From Alistipes provencensis (lineage in GTDB: Bacteria > Bacteroidota > Bacteroidia > Bacteroidales > Rikenellaceae), in NCBI RefSeq assembly GCF_900083545.1, contig NZ_LT559262.1, positions 1,588,397-1,652,396 on the forward strand: a DNA stretch of 64,000 nucleotides. The letters are read 5' to 3'. The translations under genes and the position numbers were made by a program. Shown one piece after another: positions 8,863 to 16,472 of this stretch (position 1 is its first letter; every line of letters begins with the position of its first letter). A model generated the notes under the pieces. The model was not told the origin of the DNA and did no database searches. It saw only the letters and a program-made list of their open reading frames with translations.

Positions 8863-8881
8863 CACTCTCATATTGAGAGTG
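8863..8881. promoter_or_regulatory. Putative C-box operator 2 (methylase side)
   Basis: CACTCTCATATTGAGAGTG is a palindrome with perfect 8-base arms around TAT. It ends seven bases before the methylase -7 element, so it overlaps the expected -33 region. Bound controller protein would be expected to affect methylase transcription. Confidence 0.7.
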
Positions 8882-8887
8882 ATTTGT

Positions 8888-8895
8888 TATCTTTG
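8888..8895 (+). promoter_or_regulatory. -7 promoter element of the methylase
   Basis: TATCTTTG matches TAnnTTTG exactly, 18 bases before the ATG at 8913, next to operator 2. Confidence 0.65.
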
Positions 8896-8912
8896 CAAAA
8901 ATATCTGGAACT

Positions 8913-10163
8913 ATGTACAGAAGAGAATATACGTCAGATTGGGATTTTAGAGATTCAAACACCAAAGAATATACACATTGTTATCATAATTACCCTGCAA
9001 TGATGATTCCGCAAATTGCAAGGAGGTTAATTTGCGATTTCGCACCTGAAGGTTCAGTAAAAATGATTTTAGACCCGTATATGGGGTCAGGAACAACTCT
9101 TGTTGAAGCAGCAATAAAAGGGATTGATTCAGTCGGAATAGATATTAACCCGTTGGCTCGTTTTATTGCAGAGGTCAAGACAACTAGATTTGATATCAGT
9201 GAGGTTGAAGAATCATTCAAATATATATTGAGGAAGATAGATAGTTTTGATATGAACGCTTGGGAATATGTTGAAACAGATTTTGAACACATAACTAAGC
9301 ATGATTATTGGTACAGTAAAGAGAATTTAATAAAATTGAAATACTTATCATCAGTAATCAATGGTATAGAATTCGCCGCAACCAAACCTTTTTTCAATCT
9401 TGCATTGGCAGAAATCATAAGAGATGTTTCATTTACTCGAAACGGAGAGTTTAAACGCTATCGAATTGATGCCGAGAAAATACCGACCTATAATCCCAAT
9501 CCATTCGTCTTAATCGCTGATAAAGTAAGACGAAATTTGGATGGTCTAAACGATTTTTTAAAAGATGCTTTGGAGTTTACGGTAAATATATCCGACTGCA
9601 ATAGTGTGTATAAGATACCTAATTCATTATTAGCAAAAGATAGTGTTGATATGGTGGTAACTTCCCCTCCTTATGGAGACAGTCGTACAACCGTTGCTTA
9701 TGGACAATTTTCAAGATGGGCCAGCGAGTGGTTTAAATTTCCTAATGCAAAAAATATAGACCGTACCCTTATGGGGGGAGTTCCTAAGAAAATAGATGCC
9801 ATAAATACAGACACTTTAGCAATGGAATTAGCGTTGATAAAACAATCTGATATAAAACGATATTACGAGGTTGTTACATTTTTAGACGAGTATTCTCAGT
9901 CTATTAAGAATGTAGCTAGTGTTGTTAGAAAGGGAGGTAGAGTTTGTTATGTTGTTGGAAATAGAACAGTAAAAGAAGTGCAAATTCCATTGGATTATTT
10001 TACTGCTGAAATGTTTGAGAAGAACGGCTTCAAGCACGAAATTACATATGTTCGTTCCATTCCCAATAAAAGAATGCCAAGCAAAACCAGCCCCTCCAAT
10101 AAGAAAGGGGCTAATGTTAATACTATGACCGAAGAATATATTGTGATTATGACTAAACTATAA
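8913..10163 (+). CDS. DNA methyltransferase, N4-cytosine type
   Basis: A 416-residue amino-methyltransferase that protects host DNA from the adjacent endonuclease. The AdoMet-binding motif I, LDPYMGSGTT, is at residues 53-62 and is followed by GIDINPLA. The catalytic motif IV, TSPPYGD, is at about 250-256. The SPPY form favours N4-cytosine over N6-adenine, which is consistent with an MvaI/BcnI partner. Motif I precedes motif IV by about 190 residues, leaving room for a target-recognition domain between them. It is divergent from the controller and endonuclease genes across a 100-base control region. Base use is AT-rich like its partners. Confidence 0.85.
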   Translation: MYRREYTSDWDFRDSNTKEYTHCYHNYPAMMIPQIARRLICDFAPEGSVKMILDPYMGSGTTLVEAAIKGIDSVGIDINPLARFIAEVKTTRFDISEVEESFKYILRKIDSFDMNAWEYVETDFEHITKHDYWYSKENLIKLKYLSSVINGIEFAATKPFFNLALAEIIRDVSFTRNGEFKRYRIDAEKIPTYNPNPFVLIADKVRRNLDGLNDFLKDALEFTVNISDCNSVYKIPNSLLAKDSVDMVVTSPPYGDSRTTVAYGQFSRWASEWFKFPNAKNIDRTLMGGVPKKIDAINTDTLAMELALIKQSDIKRYYEVVTFLDEYSQSIKNVASVVRKGGRVCYVVGNRTVKEVQIPLDYFTAEMFEKNGFKHEITYVRSIPNKRMPSKTSPSNKKGANVNTMTEEYIVIMTKL

Positions 10164-10803
10164 TGATGTTAAAAGCCCACACTTTGATGAGACAGAGGAA
10201 GCCATCAGGCACCACTCCAAGGGTCAAGCTCCCATATCGGGGGAAAATGGTTGGCCCTCGGCTTCTAAGATCGGGGAACTTCCCGAACACGAAGCAGAGA
10301 GAGCTGGCAGAACCGCTTCCGATATTGCCCATCATCCTGACATGGATGGACAAGAGGGCTATGGGTTGAAGAGATGAGTTCGATGGAAAACCCGTTAGTC
10401 AGCCATTGAATTGTGATATATTTAGCCTGTTCATGTAAAAAATAGAGTTAAACAATCTCCCGAGACGATAAAATCTCTCAAATAATGGCTTTATATAAGA
10501 AATATTGTAGTAGCTTTGTATAAGCTATATATTTGTGGCTAAATCGGATGTATGATAATTAAATTAAAACATCAGAAGGCAAATAAGTTTTGAAATAAGT
10601 CTGAATATCCTTGCTCAACTGAGTATCAGAACTAACACTTCATAAACTCCAGTTCAGCCAGATCAATGGGTGTTCACGCTTCTACTTGAGGGCGAGGATA
10701 AAAGTTGTTGTCTGGAGGGCGGTGCTGGGCCTTGATACCGATAATCACTCCATGCCCTCTCTCTTTACCGAAAGAGGCTTTTTGGATTCTAAGAATATCA
10801 TCT
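10164..10803. other. Gene-poor spacer between the two restriction systems
   Basis: About 640 bases without a recognisable gene. The first 200 bases are more GC-rich than the rest and are open in several frames on both strands, but none of the translations resembles a known family. The middle is AT-rich. A small stem CTCTTT/AAAGAG followed by GCTTTTTGG (about 10765-10785) lies just before the next gene. This may be debris of an earlier insertion. Confidence 0.4.
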
Positions 10804-11589
10804 ATGGACAAAGAGTATATTTTAAATCCCGATGCTAGCATAGCATATGAAGGAATTGAAGTTCTTACACCAGCCGAAGTTGCAGTTGCAATGAATTTCG
10901 CCAATAATGCACTGAGAGAACTGAGTGATACTACGATGCGTTTTGATATTAATATTTTCGAAACTCTTGGAATGCGCAATCTCAGTGGTATGATTGGAGA
11001 ATATTTTGCGAGAAGTGTCATGAAATTGTCTGATGGGAAATTAGAATCAAATTTACATCAGGATGGCTACCCGGATCTACTGTTAGTTGATACACCTGAG
11101 AAAAAAGCATATTTTGAAAAATTATATTCCATAAAAGATGGACGAAAATATCCGATTGACAAGGAACATTTTAGCCCGTTTAAGTATGGAGGTATTGAAG
11201 TAAAGGCAACCTGTGGAAGCACGCCTTCTGCAGACAAAGTACCGAAACCCCTAATTGGAGAGCAACGAGTAACTCTTGTCAATGGCTTTGATTGGAAAGC
11301 CCATCATAGAACAACAAATCATTTACTTGCCATACTTTGGGATTTTATTGACGGCCTGCCTACATATGTTGCTGCTTTTTACCAAGATAGCTTAGAGATT
11401 GGCGATTGGGGCAAAATCGTGCAACCAAAAGAAGACGGAGGTAGAACTACAAGTGTATCTATTATGAACTCTGTTGGAATTAAAAAAATGTGCAATAACT
11501 GGGTTGCCGTTATCAATGACAGGCTGTATATTGACTTATTGGCTAAGCAAAAATGGATAGGATATAGAGTTGACAGGAATCTTGTTTAA
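10804..11589 (+). CDS. Putative type II restriction endonuclease (PD-(D/E)XK)
   Basis: A 261-residue protein not assigned to a named family. It has a plausible nuclease core: GYPDLLLVD (Asp91), and after an insertion GGIEVKATCGS (Glu132, Lys134). A helical lead-in (MRNLSGMIGEYFARSVMK) is seen before it, as in several type II enzymes. It converges on a C5-cytosine methylase gene and shares its AT-rich composition, so it is most likely the endonuclease of that system. The start was set at MDKEYIL; the frame is open about 33 codons further upstream, but that part is not protein-like. An alternative is a different nuclease used in defence. Confidence 0.65.
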   Translation: MDKEYILNPDASIAYEGIEVLTPAEVAVAMNFANNALRELSDTTMRFDINIFETLGMRNLSGMIGEYFARSVMKLSDGKLESNLHQDGYPDLLLVDTPEKKAYFEKLYSIKDGRKYPIDKEHFSPFKYGGIEVKATCGSTPSADKVPKPLIGEQRVTLVNGFDWKAHHRTTNHLLAILWDFIDGLPTYVAAFYQDSLEIGDWGKIVQPKEDGGRTTSVSIMNSVGIKKMCNNWVAVINDRLYIDLLAKQKWIGYRVDRNLV

Positions 11590-11592
11590 ACT

Positions 11593-11626
11593 CAATGAGG
11601 CTGACCAAATTTGGTCAGCCTCATTG
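11593..11626. terminator. Perfect 34-base palindrome, bidirectional terminator
   Basis: Both 17-base halves are exact reverse complements, core GGCTGACCAAATTTGGTCAGCC (described here in part), starting four bases after the endonuclease stop and 21 bases before the methylase stop. A long symmetric stem between convergent genes with T-rich DNA after it would end transcription from both sides. Confidence 0.75.
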
Positions 11627-11647
11627 TTTATGGTATATTATAGCAGT

Positions 11648-12928
11648 TTACTGTGAAATCTCTATTATATGCTTTACAATAACATCCGTCAATCTTGGCG
11701 GAACACTTTCTCCAATCGTATCACGGATTAAACCATCATTGACCATTTTTCCATTGATAACAAAAGAATATGGATAATCAGCTATGGTCTGTATAACTAA
11801 TCCTTCATATAAAGATAAAACTCTATCTTGTGTCGGGTGTAGTTTATTATCCGAACAGGCATATTGAAAATTTTGTGTTAGCGTACTGGCGGGAACATCC
11901 CATGCCATTCTCTTATATGCACTAGTGAAAGCTTTCATTATGCGTTTTTCTCCCGTTTTCTTATCAACAGTATATGGACGAGGTAGTAAAGAACCACATT
12001 TTTCACAATAAAGAGGTGTATCGGTGTTTGCTTTATTTACACCTTCGGAATTGTGTTTCGTACCATGTAATCTGTTACCTTGATATAGACAAGAAGGATT
12101 AATACATTGATTATTCATTGCTGTTTGTCTTTCAGGAGTATGTTTTACCCATGTCAGCTTAGCGTCATCTAAAATAGGAACTTTGTGCAAAGGATTGTTG
12201 GGGTCGACATTATCCCCGGCACGCGAACTAATTGGGGCAAGTTTACCTATGACATCTCTTAATGTAAGCCATTTACTTACAAAAGGAGAGCCGTGTTCCG
12301 AATGAGTCGGCATTGGAATTAGCTGACCTTTATCTGAAAATTCTTTTATTCCTTTTTCATTTCGTGTAAGTATAGTTATCAGTCTATTTCTATGTTGTGG
12401 CACTCCATAATCTGCAACGTCCACAACCACTGGCTTACCTACATATTCGTCAAAAAGTTCTTTTTTTATATATTCAATGATATTGATTACATTTTCACCG
12501 TCTTCAATAATGGTGTTTATCATATTGGGGACATTTTCAAATATCACCCACTCGGGTTTTAACGCTTTTACGATCTCTACGGCTGGTATTATCAACTTAT
12601 TCCGAGGATCAAATTGAGGTCGAATTCCTTTTTTGAGGTTGTTTAGAATCGTACCCATTCCATTTGATGACATTCCTTGACAGGGAGGAGTGGCAATTAA
12701 AATAAACGGAGATTCTTTATATGTCGATTTGTAGTAATCTATAATTTGCTCTTTTAGTTCCCAAATATCTCCACAGAATCCTTTGGCTTCAGGATAGTTA
12801 TTTAAGAATAAACCCATTCTTTCCCGAAGAAGTTCGCAAGCGACTACAGTATCTATTCCGTTTGCCTTAAGCCCCAAATCTCCTATTCCTGATGAACAAA
12901 ATAGACTAATTGCTTTTTTATTATTCAT
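11648..12928 (-). CDS. C5-cytosine DNA methyltransferase with a zinc-ribbon-like insert
   Basis: A 426-residue cytosine-5 methylase. Motif I is ISLFCSSGIGDLGLK (7-21); motif IV is ATPPCQGMSSNG with catalytic Cys83; motif VI is ENVPN (131-135); motif VIII is QHRNRL (178-183); and the closing GESVPPRL is motif X. The target-recognition region holds two cysteine pairs, C275-x4-C280 and C308-x2-C311, arranged like a zinc ribbon, which is not a standard part of the family. It faces the putative endonuclease tail to tail. The start at MNNKKAISLF fits motif I spacing better than the upstream in-frame start at 12967. Specificity cannot be read from the sequence. Confidence 0.88.
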   Translation of the reverse strand: MNNKKAISLFCSSGIGDLGLKANGIDTVVACELLRERMGLFLNNYPEAKGFCGDIWELKEQIIDYYKSTYKESPFILIATPPCQGMSSNGMGTILNNLKKGIRPQFDPRNKLIIPAVEIVKALKPEWVIFENVPNMINTIIEDGENVINIIEYIKKELFDEYVGKPVVVDVADYGVPQHRNRLITILTRNEKGIKEFSDKGQLIPMPTHSEHGSPFVSKWLTLRDVIGKLAPISSRAGDNVDPNNPLHKVPILDDAKLTWVKHTPERQTAMNNQCINPSCLYQGNRLHGTKHNSEGVNKANTDTPLYCEKCGSLLPRPYTVDKKTGEKRIMKAFTSAYKRMAWDVPASTLTQNFQYACSDNKLHPTQDRVLSLYEGLVIQTIADYPYSFVINGKMVNDGLIRDTIGESVPPRLTDVIVKHIIEISQ

Positions 12929-12930
12929 TA

Positions 12931-12944
12931 AAGTTATATAACTT
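12931..12944. promoter_or_regulatory. Perfect palindrome at the methylase start
   Basis: AAGTTATATAACTT is an exact 14-base palindrome two bases upstream of the methylase ATG. C5-methylases often repress their own gene; this could be the site, or chance in AT-rich DNA. Confidence 0.35.
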
Positions 12945-13020
12945 AGATTTGCGTGTAAAGGTATCAAATTTCAGTGACATACATTGCGGAATTGACTTAA
13001 ATATTTGTTATGGCGGGGAG

Positions 13021-13070
13021 CAAAAAATGCTGACCCAAAGAAAAGTTTTTCACCTTCTTCAAGTCAGCAT
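13021..13070 (-). terminator. Second hairpin downstream of tRNA-Ser
   Basis: Arms ATGCTGAC (13027-13034) and GTCAGCAT (13063-13070) are exact reverse complements with a 28-base loop. Read on the minus strand the stem is followed by TTTTTTG. It may be a backup terminator for the tRNA transcript or a boundary of the island. Confidence 0.4.
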
Positions 13071-13103
13071 AAATTTTTATTTTCAACCCTTTAAAATTGG
13101 GCG

Positions 13104-13141
13104 TAAAAAAAGTGTAAATCTCGCAATCGCTTGATTTACAC
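13104..13141 (-). terminator. Rho-independent terminator of tRNA-Ser
   Basis: On the minus strand GTGTAAATC pairs perfectly with GATTTACAC across a 12-base loop and is followed by seven T. It starts ten bases after the tRNA 3' end. Confidence 0.8.
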
Positions 13142-13150
13142 CCTTTGTTG

Positions 13151-13237
13151 CGGAGAGAGAGGGATTCGAACCCCCGGTACAGTTGCCCGTACACCGCATT
13201 TCGAGTGCGGCCCGATCGACCACTCCGGCATCTCTCC
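13151..13237 (-). tRNA. tRNA-Ser (anticodon CGA)
   Basis: An 87-base class II tRNA. The 7-base acceptor arms GGAGAGA and TCTCTCC pair, with discriminator G and no encoded CCA. The anticodon loop reads CTCGAAA, giving anticodon CGA for codon UCG. A long variable arm and a GGTTCGAATCC T-arm are visible. The restriction island lies on its 3' side, but the tRNA and its terminator are intact. Confidence 0.93.
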
Positions 13238-13312
13238 TTTTTCGGTCGCGGGAGAAGGACCCGCGTCCCGGCCTCCCGGCTCCAAAACCGTTGTTTTGGG
13301 ACTGCAAATATA
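13238..13312 (-). promoter_or_regulatory. Promoter and structured leader of the tRNA-Ser transcript
   Basis: On the minus strand TATATTTG (13305-13312) matches TAnnTTTG. The following leader forms CCAAAAC-AACG-GTTTTGG (13282-13299), a perfect 7-bp stem with a tetraloop, and then a GCGGG/CCCGC stem (about 13245-13265) before the mature tRNA. This probably helps 5' processing. From here to 13553 no gene is seen; that part is the upstream region of the next operon. Confidence 0.55.
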
Positions 13313-13553
13313 GACATATTTTTTATTTTCGCACATTTTCATGCGGAAAAAATTGCAATCGGTTGAAAAAAAGCCATGCCGGGGCGTCCGATTCACGTTT
13401 TTCCGGATATAATACCTATCTTTGGTGGCGAGAGTCCCATTGCGCGCGTGCAGTATTTTCCGCGCGGGGCCGTTTATAAGGATGAAATGATACTAAAAGC
13501 GGTATGGTTTTCGTTTTTAGATAAAGAGTAACGCAAACAACACTTTCTGCGCT

Positions 13554-14609
13554 ATGAAAAAGTTGAAAATTTTAATCGGAACCGTCTTGCTGTCCGCCGG
13601 TATGGTCGGCTGCACGTCGGCATATTATGCTTCGGCGGGGTACGCCTCCGACGACCTGTACGCCGTGCATGACAAGACACAGATCGCCCGCAAGAAACAG
13701 GCCGAGGCCGCTGCTGCCGAGAATAACTATTACGAGTATCAGGCTGCGGATGCGAATCCTTATGAGAGCGTACTGGCCGACGACTACGAAAGCGCCTATG
13801 CGCGCCGTCTGCGCGGCTTCGAGTCGCCGAGCTACAAAATGCCGTCGAGTTATCTCAACGCGCGTTACAGCAGCGCGTTCAATTACGCTTCGGCCTACGA
13901 TCCGGCGTTCTACAACATCGTTATCTCGGGCGATCAGGTATGGGTCGAGCCCAAGTACGTCACGTCGATGTTCGGAACGTGGGGTACGGTCGTTTACGGC
14001 GATCCGTGGTACTGGGGCTGGAACAGGCCGTGGGGACCCAGCTTTTCGATCGGCAGTTGGGGCTGGAGCTTCGGGTGGAATTCGTGGAACAATCCTTGGT
14101 ACAGCCCGTGGGGGCCGTGGTATAGTTCGTGGTACGATCCTTGGTACCGGCCCGGATGGGGCTGGGGGCCCGGGTGGCACGGCGGACACCATCATCACCC
14201 CGGTCCGGGTTGGGGCCCGGGGCATGGCGGAGGGCACGGGTCATACCGTCCTTCGACGATCGTGAACCGTCCCCGTCCGTATTCGGGTTCCGGCAATTCG
14301 GTGAATACCTATCGTCGTCCCGGAAGCAACGGCGGCTTCAAGACGGACGTTTACCAAGGAGGGAACCGGGGCAACCGCCGGAGTTCTTCGTCAGGCGTTT
14401 ACCGTCCGTCGAACACCCGTTCGGACCGCAATACCTACAATCCGGGCAGTTCGAATACGGGCCAGAACAGCGGACGCCGCGGATCGTCCTCGTCGTCGAG
14501 CTATTCGCCCTCTTATTCGTCGCCTTCCTACTCGGCTCCTTCGGGCGGTGGCGGAGGTTCGCGCGGCGGTGGCGGCGGAACCACGGGTTCGAGTTCGCGG
14601 GGACGTTAG
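13554..14609 (+). CDS. Secreted lipoprotein with a W/G/H-rich low-complexity body
   Basis: The 351-residue product has a lipoprotein signal (MKKLKILIGTVLL, lipobox GMVGC, Cys20). A tyrosine-rich segment follows, then a YDPAFYNIVISGDQVWVEPKY motif, a stretch dominated by Trp, Gly, Pro and Tyr (about 140-205), a His run, and a long Ser/Gly/Arg tail from about residue 230. Similar proteins are common in Bacteroidales and are unassigned; a surface or envelope-structure role is a guess. It is followed at 35 bases by a FadL-family porin, so the two probably form an operon. Confidence 0.8.
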   Translation: MKKLKILIGTVLLSAGMVGCTSAYYASAGYASDDLYAVHDKTQIARKKQAEAAAAENNYYEYQAADANPYESVLADDYESAYARRLRGFESPSYKMPSSYLNARYSSAFNYASAYDPAFYNIVISGDQVWVEPKYVTSMFGTWGTVVYGDPWYWGWNRPWGPSFSIGSWGWSFGWNSWNNPWYSPWGPWYSSWYDPWYRPGWGWGPGWHGGHHHHPGPGWGPGHGGGHGSYRPSTIVNRPRPYSGSGNSVNTYRRPGSNGGFKTDVYQGGNRGNRRSSSSGVYRPSNTRSDRNTYNPGSSNTGQNSGRRGSSSSSSYSPSYSSPSYSAPSGGGGGSRGGGGGTTGSSSRGR

Positions 14610-14644
14610 CCGGGGATAATCAGGTGTAAGTAAAAAGAGAAGCC

Positions 14645-16375
14645 ATGAAAAAAGTATGGATAGCGGCTGCCGCCCTGCTGGTCGGGTGGGGCCCGGCCGC
14701 AGCACAGAGTAATTTTAACTACGAGATCGGCGGCATGATGCTGGGTAACGATGCCATGAGCCCCGGCGATCTGTTCTCCCTTTCGCAGGTGCAGTTCAAC
14801 TTCAGCACCGCGCGTTCGATGGGTATGGGCGGTGCATTCACCTCCTTGGGCGCCGATCAGGCGTCGATGTCGATCAACCCGGCGGGATTGGGCATGTATC
14901 TCGACAACGAGGTGGCGATAACGCCGATGCTGAGCCTGTCGCGCTCGTCGACCGAGGGGATGACGCCGTATCAGGGCAATTCACGGAACCGCTTCGCGCT
15001 GGGAAATATCGGCGCCGTGTTCAATGTTTACGAAGGGTCCGGACGGTTGGTCAGCTTCAATCTGGGTATCGGCTACAACCGGCTGGCCGACTATAACTAC
15101 AACTATTCGTTCCAGTACGGGGGTAGCAACTCCTCGATCGCCGATGCATTGGCCGTCCAGTTGGAATCCGGGAATATCGGCATCAGCCAAAGCGGTGCTA
15201 TCAGTCAGGGCGGATTCACCAACTGGGATATCGACCCGATGTATTGGAACGGCGTGGCAGGCTATAAGTCTTACCTGCTCGATATGAACGGGGACGGGGA
15301 GTGGTATCCTTCCGAGATCGGCAGCAATGCGGTCATCGACGCGGGTACGTCGCTGCGCAGCACCGGATCGGCCGGCGAGTTCGATATTTCGATGGGCGGG
15401 AATATAGACAACAAACTCTATTTCGGGTTTACGCTGGGCATTCAGCGCATCTACCAGAAAAAGGAGTTCTATTACGGCGAGGCCTACTCCTACGGAGGCG
15501 GTAACGGTTACGGATATGGTTACGGAACCGGGGATCCTGCCGTATACGCTAACGGAGACCCGCTTTCCAATGTGATGCAGTCGATGGGTATGACGCAGAC
15601 CTCGATCGTCGACGGTTCGGGTGTGAATTTCAAACTCGGGTTGACGTATCGTCCCTTTGCGGGGCTTCGTCTGGGCGTGGCTTTCCACTCCCCGACCTAT
15701 TACTCCCTCAATCGCCGCTATCAGGTCGCCATGTCGACAATTTCGCTGGGGCCCACGGATGCTGACAAAAGCGATTTCCGGCCCCGTGAGTACACGTCGG
15801 AACAATATTCCCCGGAATGGCGCGACGAGAACGAATACTCGTGGTGTTTCGTGACGCCCTCGCGGCTGCTGTTCGGCGCCTCGTACACTTTCGGACGGGT
15901 GGCCGTCCTGTCGGTCGACTACGAGCGCGACTGGTACAACGGGATTCGGATGAAGGAGATGCCCGAGCAGCCCTCCGGCATGACGATGTATGATTTCAAG
16001 CAGAATTTCAAGACTTTTTACAAAGGCTCGAACACCCTGCGGATCGGTGCCGAGTTCCGGCCGCTGCCGATGCTCGCGGTGCGTGCGGGTTACGGGTACA
16101 ACGGCTCGATGCTGAAGGACTCGGACATTATTCTCTCCTCTCCGGTCGTTTACCAGACGAATTATTATACGGCCGGACTGGGCATCAGTTTCAAGCGTGC
16201 CTACATCGACCTTGCATACTGCTATGCACGGAACAAGCTGACCCCTTACATGCTGTTCTACGGCAACCGGTACGACGAGGCCGGGGTCGAGCCCGATGAA
16301 ATCCACACGAGCGGTCTCTACAAAACCGAGATCACCCGTCACAACGTGGCGCTGACGCTCGGATTCCGCTTCTAA
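14645..16375 (+). CDS. FadL/TodX-family outer membrane transport protein (OmpP1-like)
   Basis: A 576-residue beta-barrel protein. A cleavable signal (MKKVWIAAAALLVG...AAAQS) is followed by the FadL-type opening SMGMGGAFTSLGADQASMSINPAGLGMYL, where an N-terminal hatch with an NPAG motif enters the barrel. Many amphipathic aromatic strands follow, ending in VALTLGFRF with the C-terminal Phe used for barrel assembly. Family members pass hydrophobic compounds such as long-chain fatty acids; the substrate here is not known. It is the last gene before a clear terminator. Confidence 0.88.
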   Translation: MKKVWIAAAALLVGWGPAAAQSNFNYEIGGMMLGNDAMSPGDLFSLSQVQFNFSTARSMGMGGAFTSLGADQASMSINPAGLGMYLDNEVAITPMLSLSRSSTEGMTPYQGNSRNRFALGNIGAVFNVYEGSGRLVSFNLGIGYNRLADYNYNYSFQYGGSNSSIADALAVQLESGNIGISQSGAISQGGFTNWDIDPMYWNGVAGYKSYLLDMNGDGEWYPSEIGSNAVIDAGTSLRSTGSAGEFDISMGGNIDNKLYFGFTLGIQRIYQKKEFYYGEAYSYGGGNGYGYGYGTGDPAVYANGDPLSNVMQSMGMTQTSIVDGSGVNFKLGLTYRPFAGLRLGVAFHSPTYYSLNRRYQVAMSTISLGPTDADKSDFRPREYTSEQYSPEWRDENEYSWCFVTPSRLLFGASYTFGRVAVLSVDYERDWYNGIRMKEMPEQPSGMTMYDFKQNFKTFYKGSNTLRIGAEFRPLPMLAVRAGYGYNGSMLKDSDIILSSPVVYQTNYYTAGLGISFKRAYIDLAYCYARNKLTPYMLFYGNRYDEAGVEPDEIHTSGLYKTEITRHNVALTLGFRF

Positions 16376-16390
16376 AGGCATATACATAAT

Positions 16391-16429
16391 AATTAAAGGT
16401 CTGTCGTTGCGACGGACCTTTAATTTTTT
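16391..16429 (+). terminator. Rho-independent terminator after the porin gene
   Basis: ATTAAAGGTCTGTCG pairs with CGACGGACCTTTAAT (one G-T pair) around a 3-base loop, followed by six T. It lies 15 bases after the porin stop. Confidence 0.85.
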
Positions 16430-16431
16430 CG

Positions 16432-16439
16432 TATATTTG
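16432..16439 (+). promoter_or_regulatory. -7 promoter element of proS
   Basis: TATATTTG matches TAnnTTTG, three bases after the preceding terminator's T tract and 33 bases before the proS ATG. Confidence 0.65.
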
Positions 16440-16472
16440 CAGTTCGAAATAAAAGTAAAAAATTAAAAAGAT

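Noticed and set aside
10153..10369. Small frames of 66-68 codons on both strands after the methylase gene
   Set aside because: No recognisable domain, no ribosome site, and several frames are open at once, so coding cannot be supported.
13245..13300. A second, degenerate tRNA-like sequence before tRNA-Ser
   Set aside because: Stems resemble an anticodon arm and T-arm, but no acceptor stem closes and the T-loop is not canonical. A structured leader after a TATATTTG promoter explains it better.
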